NCBI GenBank assembly: GCA_002480925.1
Contig: DLDA01000002.1
Coordinates: 1-5,639 of the forward strand
DNA length: 5,639 bases
DNA from: Lachnospiraceae bacterium UBA7784
GTDB taxonomy: Bacteria; Bacillota; Clostridia; Lachnospirales; Lachnospiraceae
Reading direction: 5' to 3'
Every line of letters starts with the position of its first letter. Position 1 is the first letter of the stretch. Position numbers and translations under genes: made by a program. Positions 1 through 5,639 of the stretch are shown here, piece after piece. The notes below the pieces were generated by a model. It saw only the letters and a list, made by a program, of their open reading frames with translations. It did not search any database and was not told where the DNA came from.

Positions 1-1407
1 TACTGCCAGCGTCCTAAGGACGGCCACTTTCTGATACGTATTAAGCTCCCGTCGGGCCGGCTTACTGCCTCTCAGGGAAGAGCTATTGCCAGAATAGCCG
101 TGGAATATGGCAAGGGAGAGCTTCAGATCACGATACGTCAATGCATACAGATCCATAATCTGACACTTGATAGCAAGGGGCTTACTACGATCGAGGGCTG
201 CGGCGATGTCCCTAGGAATATTCTCGGCAATCCTCTTATGGGTGTCGACCCGGATGAGCTTTTTGACACAGAGCCTGTTGTTGATGAGGCGGTAAGAAGG
301 CTTGTCGGTAACCCCGACTATTCAAACCTCCCGCGCAAGTATAAGCTCAGCTTTTCAGCAAATCCTCACGACTGCGCCTATGCAGGGATAAACGATCTCG
401 CATTCATACCTGCTGTCTATGGTCCTTATAATACTCCGGGATTTCATCTAAGGATAGGTGGCGGCCTCTCAAACGAGCCGAAGCTGTCAAAACCCTTAAG
501 TCTCTTTGTCACGCCTGATCGCGCGGTAGACGTAGCCTGCGCGGTTGCAGCTATATTCCGTGATAAGGGTTACCGTGAAAAAAGGAATCATTGCCGACTG
601 AAATATCTGATCGAGGATATAGGTGTTCGTGAGACCGAAAGACTTATCGAACAGATCACCGGACCCCTGCCTCATGGCGGACGCACTGTGACCAGATCAT
701 GGAACCGCGGGACCTTCTATGGCATACATGCCCAGAAACAGCCCGGTCTCTACTATGCAGGGCTTGGCGTGCCAGGTGGTATGCTTCCGGCATCTGACTT
801 CAATGAAATCATAGATCTGTCTGAAAAATATGGAAACGGATCTTTGCGTACTACAAATACACACCAGCTGTTGATCCTGAACATAGCGGAGGAAAGCCTC
901 TCCTCATTCAGAAAGGAGAGGATCCTTTCGGCATACCCTCTGAGACCGGGTCCATTCAGCGGATACCAGTCATCCTGCACAGGAAACGCCTATTGCAGCT
1001 TTGCCCCGATCGAGACAAAGCATACACTTAACAGGATCACATCAGAGCTTGACCGACGTTTCCCGGATCTTCGTATGCCCATCCGTATCAATCTGACCGG
1101 ATGCCCTCATTCATGCGCTCATCCCCAGATAGCGGATATAGGCTTCACAGGAGGCAGAAAAAGAGCCTCTGACGGCAGCCTGACGGATGTCTACACAGTA
1201 TCCGTCGGCGGACATCTGGGAGCTGCTCCACAGTTTGGTACAGTGCTTAGTGGCCGTATTCCGGCCGAAAAGGCCACAGATCTGGCTGCCGCCTTTGTAG
1301 AATACTATCTTAAAAACCGCAGACGAAGCGAACGTTTCTATGAATTTGCAGCTCGTGCAGGTGCAGAAGGCTTTCAGAAGATTCTTGATATATGGTCAAT
1401 TACCTGA
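1..1407 (+). CDS. Siroheme/[4Fe-4S] nitrite/sulfite reductase (5' end outside window)
   Basis: Cytoplasmic enzyme family that carries out six-electron reduction of nitrite to ammonia or sulfite to sulfide at a siroheme coupled to a [4Fe-4S] cluster, usually with ferredoxin as donor. The frame is open from base 1, and the codons before the GTG at 100 already read as family sequence (YCQRPKDGHF, then LPSGRLTA), so that GTG is internal and the gene is partial. The 468 visible codons show the duplicated family layout: ferredoxin-like half-domain at codons 1-54, first siroheme-type domain from about 63 (CGDVPRNILGNP), second half-domain about 236-295, second siroheme domain about 316-460. The cluster motif is complete: C326-x5-C332 (CTGNAYC) and C368-x3-C372 (CPHSC). 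Roughly 40-60 N-terminal residues are probably missing, judging by usual family length. The motifs do not settle nitrite versus sulfite. Neighbours give no pathway clue; the gene converges on the next one with a 2-nt gap. Confidence 0.93.
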   Translation, partial: YCQRPKDGHFLIRIKLPSGRLTASQGRAIARIAVEYGKGELQITIRQCIQIHNLTLDSKGLTTIEGCGDVPRNILGNPLMGVDPDELFDTEPVVDEAVRRLVGNPDYSNLPRKYKLSFSANPHDCAYAGINDLAFIPAVYGPYNTPGFHLRIGGGLSNEPKLSKPLSLFVTPDRAVDVACAVAAIFRDKGYREKRNHCRLKYLIEDIGVRETERLIEQITGPLPHGGRTVTRSWNRGTFYGIHAQKQPGLYYAGLGVPGGMLPASDFNEIIDLSEKYGNGSLRTTNTHQLLILNIAEESLSSFRKERILSAYPLRPGPFSGYQSSCTGNAYCSFAPIETKHTLNRITSELDRRFPDLRMPIRINLTGCPHSCAHPQIADIGFTGGRKRASDGSLTDVYTVSVGGHLGAAPQFGTVLSGRIPAEKATDLAAAFVEYYLKNRRRSERFYEFAARAGAEGFQKILDIWSIT

Positions 1408-1409
1408 CC
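1394..1409. other. Short inverted repeat over the reductase stop codon
   Basis: GGTCA (1394-1398) and TGACC (1405-1409) form a perfect 5-bp stem with a 6-nt loop, covering the TGA stop and the whole 2-nt gap between the two convergent genes. It is the only symmetrical element at this junction. Neither strand has a T-tract after it, so it is not a recognisable intrinsic terminator, and a repeat this short can arise by chance. Confidence 0.3.
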
Positions 1410-4400
1410 CTATAACCTATCCCCTCTCCTCTGCTGTGTATTGATCTCATCCTCCATCACGAGAAGCGCGGCATCAAAGCGGTTCCTATCAACTGCGCCT
1501 GTAAGGATGCAGTAGGAGGAATAGACACTTACACCCTCGGCAAAGCAGGCTCTGGTGATATCGGAAGCGACAGACCTGATGCCTGCGTCGTCCATATCCT
1601 CCTCAATGACCATAAAAGAGTCACCGTCTATACGGCAGACATGGTCGGCATCGGCTATCCGCTTCAGTACAGAGGCCACACGGACAAGGGCCTTATCTCC
1701 AGCATCATAGCCATTTGCGTTGTTGATATCCTTCAGTCCCTTTATGTCACATACTATAAGGCCTATCTTTCCTGTGGATGTTCTATTATCGAAATAATGC
1801 CTGAGTCCGGATCTGTTCAAGCTGCCAGTAAGCGGATCTCTTCTTGTCCTGTCCTCTGCCGCATTCATCACATTCTTATGGGAGATCATTGATGCGAGGA
1901 AATTAGTCAGTGTAGACAGCATATATCCATTGGAATTAAGCCTCTGTGAGTCAGAATTTATGACTACAGTAAAGCCTAACGGCTCTCCTGCGATCGTAAG
2001 TCTTCCGGAAATGACATTTCTGACTCCGGCTACAGGCAGCTTCATGTCTGGATGAAGCTTGATGAATTCATTGAAATCTCTTATTATAGCGACCTTATGG
2101 TCATTGAAAAGTTCATACAGTGGCGCGAGATCGGATTTCCTGATCCCAGACAGCTCAGCCATAAGAGGGGCTACGCCCCTTGCATTCCATTCATAGGTAC
2201 AGGAAACTGTCCCGTCCTCTCTTTCTTCAAAAATAAAGAATCTTTCTGCGAGCAGATTTTCAGCAATCCTTGCGATCGATGTCCTTATACCATCAGCCGG
2301 GTCCTTCTCACTAAGTCCCATTGATATAGCATCATCACACCAGGCCTCAACTCCGAGAAGAGCCTGATTCGAGTCTGCAAGAGCTATGTCTGATTCTCTC
2401 CTGTATCCTACTCTGCGATCAGGAATAGTGCCATTCCAATAATGAACGGGTTTTTTATTTTTATCCTTCTTCTGCTCAGATACATCCGTACGCACAGAGA
2501 CACTGTATGAAGAAGCAAAAACAGGCAGAAGTCCGGACCTGTCGCCCTTATGTTCCCAGAGGTCCTCATGCTCGGATATAAGTATGCAATCATGCTGCCC
2601 CGGCTCCTTTATGAGTATAGCCGAAAATACAACCCAGTGATATCTGCCTGACTTCCTTTTAATACGGAAAAGATCCTGAGACTTACCCTTACCTGAATCC
2701 CTGACAGCCGTTCTGATATTCTCAGGGTCTATAAAGGTGAGGAACCTCTCCCTGTCATCCGGGTGCACAAGCTCCTTTGAATATTTTATATTGAAATCAT
2801 CTATCCCCTTGATCACCTCACCTATACCCATATCTACATGCATAGGCTGGATCACCTCTATCTGATCCAACTCCAGATCCATATAATAGTATCCGTCAAA
2901 GATCTGGCTTATATGTCTCGTCAGAGCATCAATCCTGCTGCAGGCCTTCTTCTGTCTGTCAGTAGACAGGGCAAACAGGGAGGACTGGCCTATCCATTCG
3001 TCCTCATCCCCGGCAATCCTCTGGGCATGAACGCTCATATAGCTGTCATTCTTCAAATAGACATAGGTGTCAGGCTCATTGTATACCCTCTTCATGAAGG
3101 CTCTGATATGGGATACCTGTCTGTTGCAGTCATCAGAGAGGTATTCATTCTCCTGCTCTACTCCATCTACCCCTTCCTTCTTAAGCTCTGTGCAATAGAT
3201 ATCATTAGCAGCAAGAAGTCTTACATGATTCCCATCGAATGTAAAGATAGCTACAGGAGACCGGTCAGCCATATTTACCATACCGGCTGCCTCAAGCAGC
3301 CTGCTGCCCTTCTCTGTCTCAAACAGAAGCCCCTTCCTGTCGAACTCCATCAGGTCATTTTCGAATTTCTCAGGCTTGCCATAGTAGTAGCCCTGGATCC
3401 TCTCACATCCTATTTTCTTGAGGAACTCCATCTGCTCCTTGGTCTCCACACCCTCAGCTAAGGTATGTATGCCAAGACGCTTAGCCATATACACTACGCT
3501 TGTGATGATATTCTTTCCTTTTTCATTAAAATTCTTGAAGAATCCCATATCGATCTTTAGCATATCGAAATCGAAATTATGCAGGGCATTAAGAGACGAA
3601 TACTCAGAACCGAAATCATCAAGCCAGACCTCATAGCCGGCCTCCCTGAAGCTCTCTATGGCCTTCTCCAGCTCACCTCTGCTCTTTGCTACGGCTGTCT
3701 CTGTGATCTCGACATGGATATAGCGCTTAGGTATATCGTATTTCTTCACTGCCTCCTCGACTCTTGCCAGAGGATCCATCAGTGAGAAATCAAGTCTTGA
3801 GAGATTTATAGATACAGGAAGCATCTCACATCCATTTGCTATTCTGTCATGGATAAGCCTGGCTGCATTCTCTATGATATAGGCATCAAGCCTTCCTATC
3901 ATCCTTGACTCCTCGAGTACAGGGATGAAAAGTCCGGGAGAGAGCATCCCCTCCTTAGGATCCTCCCACCGGGCAAGAGCTTCAAAGCTGCATACCCGTC
4001 CTGTTATCGTACGGACTACAGGCTGATAGTATACCTTTATATAGCCCTTCTTCAGAGCCTCATCGAAATTATCGAGGATATAATACTTCTTAGCAAGAGC
4101 CTTATCCATTTCCTCAGAATAGACAGCATATGATGAATCAGAATCATTCATAGCCGCCCTGCAGGCAGTCTTGGCCTTATCAAAGGCATGTGTGACCTCT
4201 CCGGCATCGACCGGCCCGTCATATATCACTACTCCTGCCTTTATCGCGATAAGTGCGTTTGCAAAGAAACCATTTATCTTTTCAATAGCCAAATCAAGTC
4301 TGTCCGGGATCCCCTCTCTTGGCAGAAGAGCAGCAAAATGATCCCCGGCAAAATGGCCTATAAGTGCCTCCGGGAACATTTCCCTCAGAGTAGTCGCAAT

Positions 4401-4628
4401 GAATACGATTGCCTTGTCTCCGCCCTCTATACCGCATGATCTGTTATATGCTCGAAAGTTCTTGACATTAAAAAAAGTTGGGCAGAAGTTCTCGAACTCC
4501 CCGGACTCCATCTTCTCTCTTGCGAGCACCAGGGCTGCCTGATAAAATTCCTTTTCTCCCGGCAGTCCTGTCATATCGTCAATAGCACTTCTTTCAGACA
4601 TCCTTGTCATCTCGTCATATTCCGACAT
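1410..4628 (-). CDS. Multi-domain c-di-GMP phosphodiesterase (GGDEF*-EAL-PAS-PAS-GAF-GGDEF*)
   Basis: Predicted cytosolic enzyme hydrolysing c-di-GMP to pGpG; no signal peptide or membrane segment is visible. Numbered from the ATG at 4628 (1072 residues): degenerate GGDEF about 12-181, EAL 182-426, PAS-like 440-558, PAS_3-like 566-691 (VHPDDRERF, then GRYHWVVFSA), basic linker, GAF-like 771-921 (TYEWNARGV), second degenerate GGDEF 926-1066. EAL catalytic residues look intact: E216 of EAL, N275, E307 in EITE, D337-D338, K358, E392 in EGVET, Q412. The GGDEF signatures read AGDHF (94-98) and DGDSF (1001-1005); both lack the conserved Glu and an RxxD inhibitory site, so cyclase activity is unlikely. 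The frame extends to a TTG at 4700 (1096 residues, with another ATG at 4676), but only the ATG at 4628 has a strong GGAGG site. It has its own promoter and looks monocistronic. Domain boundaries, especially the first PAS, are by eye. Confidence 0.93.
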   Translation of the reverse strand: MSEYDEMTRMSERSAIDDMTGLPGEKEFYQAALVLAREKMESGEFENFCPTFFNVKNFRAYNRSCGIEGGDKAIVFIATTLREMFPEALIGHFAGDHFAALLPREGIPDRLDLAIEKINGFFANALIAIKAGVVIYDGPVDAGEVTHAFDKAKTACRAAMNDSDSSYAVYSEEMDKALAKKYYILDNFDEALKKGYIKVYYQPVVRTITGRVCSFEALARWEDPKEGMLSPGLFIPVLEESRMIGRLDAYIIENAARLIHDRIANGCEMLPVSINLSRLDFSLMDPLARVEEAVKKYDIPKRYIHVEITETAVAKSRGELEKAIESFREAGYEVWLDDFGSEYSSLNALHNFDFDMLKIDMGFFKNFNEKGKNIITSVVYMAKRLGIHTLAEGVETKEQMEFLKKIGCERIQGYYYGKPEKFENDLMEFDRKGLLFETEKGSRLLEAAGMVNMADRSPVAIFTFDGNHVRLLAANDIYCTELKKEGVDGVEQENEYLSDDCNRQVSHIRAFMKRVYNEPDTYVYLKNDSYMSVHAQRIAGDEDEWIGQSSLFALSTDRQKKACSRIDALTRHISQIFDGYYYMDLELDQIEVIQPMHVDMGIGEVIKGIDDFNIKYSKELVHPDDRERFLTFIDPENIRTAVRDSGKGKSQDLFRIKRKSGRYHWVVFSAILIKEPGQHDCILISEHEDLWEHKGDRSGLLPVFASSYSVSVRTDVSEQKKDKNKKPVHYWNGTIPDRRVGYRRESDIALADSNQALLGVEAWCDDAISMGLSEKDPADGIRTSIARIAENLLAERFFIFEEREDGTVSCTYEWNARGVAPLMAELSGIRKSDLAPLYELFNDHKVAIIRDFNEFIKLHPDMKLPVAGVRNVISGRLTIAGEPLGFTVVINSDSQRLNSNGYMLSTLTNFLASMISHKNVMNAAEDRTRRDPLTGSLNRSGLRHYFDNRTSTGKIGLIVCDIKGLKDINNANGYDAGDKALVRVASVLKRIADADHVCRIDGDSFMVIEEDMDDAGIRSVASDITRACFAEGVSVYSSYCILTGAVDRNRFDAALLVMEDEINTQQRRGDRL

Positions 4629-4632
4629 TAAT

Positions 4633-4637
4633 CCTCC
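4633..4637 (-). promoter_or_regulatory. Ribosome binding site deciding the start of the c-di-GMP gene
   Basis: On the - strand the sequence is TATGGAGGATTAATG: GGAGG followed by a short 4-nt spacer and the ATG at 4628. The upstream in-frame candidates (TTG at 4700, GTG at 4679, ATG at 4676) have no comparable purine-rich site at usable distance, so this site supports the 1072-residue product. The spacer is at the short end of normal. Confidence 0.7.
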
Positions 4638-4675
4638 ATAAAACTCAAAAAGAAAATCCTGCCGTTTCCTGCTCA

Positions 4676-4689
4676 TCACACCATTGTGA
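4676..4689. repeat. Inverted repeat TCACA-N4-TGTGA in the leader
   Basis: TCACA (4676-4680) and TGTGA (4685-4689) are perfect 5-bp arms around a 4-nt loop. On the - strand the hairpin abuts the in-frame ATG at 4676, whose first base lies in the stem. The half-sites are in the opposite order to the CRP consensus (TGTGA-N6-TCACA), so it is not a CRP site. It may fold in the leader RNA or be chance. Confidence 0.35.
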
Positions 4690-4701
4690 CATAAATCCAA
4701 T

Positions 4702-4715
4702 CCGGTTCGAACCGG
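4702..4715. promoter_or_regulatory. Perfect 14-bp palindrome CCGGTTCGAACCGG, possible operator
   Basis: The sequence equals its own reverse complement over all 14 bases. It lies about 10-22 nt downstream of the predicted transcription start of the c-di-GMP gene, a usual place for a repressor site that blocks promoter escape. In RNA it could form a 5-bp stem with a UCGA loop. GC-rich symmetry inside an AT-rich intergenic stretch makes chance less likely, but no regulator family can be named from it. Confidence 0.5.
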
Positions 4716-4730
4716 TCAACCTCTAGATAT

Positions 4731-4759
4731 AATATAATCCAACTCAGCAGAATTGTAAA
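4731..4759 (-). promoter_or_regulatory. Sigma-A-type promoter of the c-di-GMP gene
   Basis: The -35 box TTTACA (4754-4759) matches TTGACA at 5 of 6 positions, and the -10 box TATATT (4731-4736) matches TATAAT at 5 of 6. The spacer is exactly 17 nt. Transcription would begin near 4724, giving a leader of about 96 nt before the ATG at 4628. The position directly behind the terminator of the upstream unit supports an independent transcription start here. Confidence 0.75.
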
Positions 4760-4761
4760 TC

Positions 4762-4787
4762 AAAAAGACGCGATCTCTCGCGTCTTT
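4762..4787 (-). terminator. Intrinsic terminator of the ABC transporter operon
   Basis: A perfect 10-bp stem (AAAGACGCGA at 4764-4773 pairing with TCGCGTCTTT at 4778-4787) has a 4-nt loop. On the - strand it is followed by T residues (TTTTT over 4766-4762, the first three within the stem). It begins 4 nt after the TAA stop of the permease gene, as expected for a Rho-independent terminator. The A-tract on the other side could let it work on the + strand too, but no + strand gene reads into it. Confidence 0.9.
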
Positions 4788-4791
4788 GTCC

Positions 4792-5586
4792 TTACAGATC
4801 CACCTTTTTGTCAAGAAGATAGGACGACAGCCCAATTGCCACGGCCGAAAATCCCAGCTGCAAAGCTAGTGAAGCGGTCGCTCTTGCCGCATCTCCTGCC
4901 CGATAGAAACTGAGCCCATTTGCTCCTATCGAGAGCTCAAATCCATTGGTCGCATTAGTTATCTTAAACGAAATGTACTCCATCAGAATAAAGAATACCA
5001 CAAAGATTGCGAAGCTTAAGGACTTCTCAAACTTCTTGCCGCGCAGTAGAGAGGCTCCGATAGTCGATGACAGATATGCCATTGAGACAAAGAATGTCAC
5101 GCCTGCCGCTGTGGATCCAAGCATTTTTACCAGTGTGATCACCGTATCTGTCCCGTACATATTCTCAATCGCCTTTGCCACTGCAGAGATCATCGATCCC
5201 GGTGCATTATCTCTTTGTACCGCATTCATCAGCACATGCAGATCAGCATATCCAAGGAAGCAATAGGCTGAGAAAAGCGCTGTACCTACTATAAGGATCA
5301 CGAGGATCTTTCCGACTATTATCTGCCAGGCCGGGAGAGGGGTCATAAAGATCATATATCCTGACTTATCCCTCAGATCCCGGTTGTACATCCCTATCCC
5401 CTCGATCACAACCACGAATACGGTCCCTATAGCAGCGACCATGAGAGCTATGCTCATTCCAAGTGAATATTTCCAGCTAAGCCTGCTTACGATAAGGAAG
5501 ATCGCCTCCAATATCGCCAGTATTGCCACCATTATAAGGTAGCGGGACTTATTTTTTATAAACTCATACTTCATTATCTTTCCCAT
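4792..5586 (-). CDS. ABC-2 type transporter permease-like membrane protein
   Basis: Predicted integral membrane protein of 264 residues, a typical size for a bacterial ABC-2 permease subunit. Hydrophobic segments lie at about 16-35, 41-64, 89-111, 155-178, 188-206 and 236-258, with a basic cytoplasmic N-terminus (MGKIMKYEFIKNKSRY). TPLPAWQIIVGK at 82-93, just before the third helix, matches the Pro-rich loop and 'GK' seen before this helix in many ABC-2 permeases. The frame extends to a GTG at 5592, but the GAGGTG site at 5592-5597 overlaps that codon and sits 5 nt from the ATG at 5586, so the ATG is chosen. A second ATG at 5574 would leave 260 residues. The preceding gene ends 2 nt upstream, so the two are surely cotranscribed and likely translationally coupled. 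A strong terminator follows the stop. The substrate cannot be told; drug, peptide or lipid export are usual in this class. Confidence 0.8.
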   Translation of the reverse strand: MGKIMKYEFIKNKSRYLIMVAILAILEAIFLIVSRLSWKYSLGMSIALMVAAIGTVFVVVIEGIGMYNRDLRDKSGYMIFMTPLPAWQIIVGKILVILIVGTALFSAYCFLGYADLHVLMNAVQRDNAPGSMISAVAKAIENMYGTDTVITLVKMLGSTAAGVTFFVSMAYLSSTIGASLLRGKKFEKSLSFAIFVVFFILMEYISFKITNATNGFELSIGANGLSFYRAGDAARATASLALQLGFSAVAIGLSSYLLDKKVDL

Positions 5587-5588
5587 GG

Positions 5589-5639
5589 TCACACCTCGCT
5601 ATATAATTCTCTGTACTTATCAGCTATAGACTTATTCTC
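5589..5639 (-). CDS. C-terminal end of an upstream gene, possibly the ABC ATP-binding subunit
   Basis: Only one - strand frame stays open to the window edge. It encodes 16 residues, ENKSIADKYRELYSEV, then a TGA at 5589-5591, 2 nt before the permease ATG. A tail this charged and hydrophilic suits a cytosolic protein. In two-gene ABC-2 transporters the ATPase gene normally sits directly upstream of the permease, so an ABC ATPase is the best guess. No Walker or signature motif is visible, so identity rests on context alone. The open frame itself is supported by the ribosome binding site embedded in its end. Confidence 0.6.
   Translation of the reverse strand, partial: ENKSIADKYRELYSEV
5592..5597 (-). 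promoter_or_regulatory. Ribosome binding site of the permease gene
   Basis: GAGGTG on the - strand lies 5 nt before the ATG at 5586. It coincides with the last two sense codons (GAG GTG) of the upstream gene, so ribosomes finishing that gene arrive directly on it. It rules out the GTG at 5592 as a start, because that codon is part of the site. Confidence 0.7.

Noticed and set aside
892..929. Stem CCTCTCC/GGAGAGG with an extended GAAAG/CTTTC pairing inside the reductase gene
   Set aside because: The stem has a 3-nt bulge, an 11-nt loop and no T-tract, and it lies mid-gene in well-conserved coding sequence. Probably a coincidence of codon choice.
753..980. A 75-codon open frame on the - strand
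   Set aside because: It is antisense to the second half-domain of the reductase and has no supporting ribosome binding site or recognisable motif.
2838..3461. A 207-codon open frame on the + strand
   Set aside because: It lies wholly antisense to conserved EAL and PAS coding sequence, shows no domain, and has the odd composition expected of a shadow frame.
4676..4689. CRP/FNR-type binding site
   Set aside because: The half-sites TCACA and TGTGA are in reversed order and separated by 4, not 6, bases.
4702..4715. GGTTCGAACC resembling a tRNA T-arm, which might mark a tRNA remnant or attachment site
   Set aside because: The stem-loop register does not fit a 5-bp stem with a 7-nt loop, and no anticodon arm, D-arm or acceptor stem is present on either strand.
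4629..4724. Possible c-di-GMP riboswitch in the leader of the c-di-GMP gene
   Set aside because: I see neither the conserved class I core nor any paired-helix layout of class I or II. The leader holds only the palindrome and a short hairpin.
4719..4737. TATAAT boxes on the + strand (tagatataatataatcc) as a rightward promoter
   Set aside because: No + strand gene follows, and the same AT-rich stretch is explained by the leftward -10 box.
4946..5266. A 106-codon open frame on the + strand
   Set aside because: It is antisense to the permease membrane segments, and no domain is visible.

Overview
The window looks like chromosomal DNA from a low-to-medium GC Gram-positive anaerobe. A clostridial, probably Lachnospiraceae-like, source fits best. 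The reasons are frequent ATA, AGA and AGG codons, GGAGG-type ribosome binding sites, a sigma-A-type promoter, and a large soluble multi-domain c-di-GMP protein with the GAF/PAS style common in that family. This is inference from sequence style, not a database match. I see no insertion sequence, CRISPR array, complete tRNA, rRNA or phage gene.

Layout: (1) Positions 1-1407 on the + strand hold most of a siroheme/[4Fe-4S] nitrite/sulfite reductase; its N-terminus lies outside the window. (2) Positions 1410-4628 on the - strand hold a 1072-residue c-di-GMP protein with order GGDEF-like, EAL, PAS-like, PAS, GAF-like, GGDEF-like. Its EAL domain keeps the phosphodiesterase residues, while both GGDEF motifs are degenerate (AGDHF and DGDSF). 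The two genes converge with only 2 nt between stop codons. (3) Positions 4629-4791 are a compact intergenic region, read on the - strand: a strong intrinsic terminator for the gene upstream, then a near-consensus promoter (TTTACA, 17 nt, TATATT), a leader of about 96 nt with a perfect 14-bp palindrome, and a GGAGG site in front of the ATG at 4628. (4) Positions 4792-5586 on the - strand encode a six-helix membrane protein resembling an ABC-2 transporter permease. (5) Positions 5589-5639 are the last 16 codons of a tightly linked upstream gene, plausibly the cognate ABC ATPase.

The genes fall into three transcription units: the reductase (rightward), the c-di-GMP gene (leftward, own promoter) and the transporter operon (leftward, ending at the terminator). 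Nothing ties them into one pathway. The most notable item is the c-di-GMP protein, which is predicted to degrade rather than make c-di-GMP, with catalysis near the N-terminus and the sensor domains behind it, bracketed by two non-canonical GGDEF domains.
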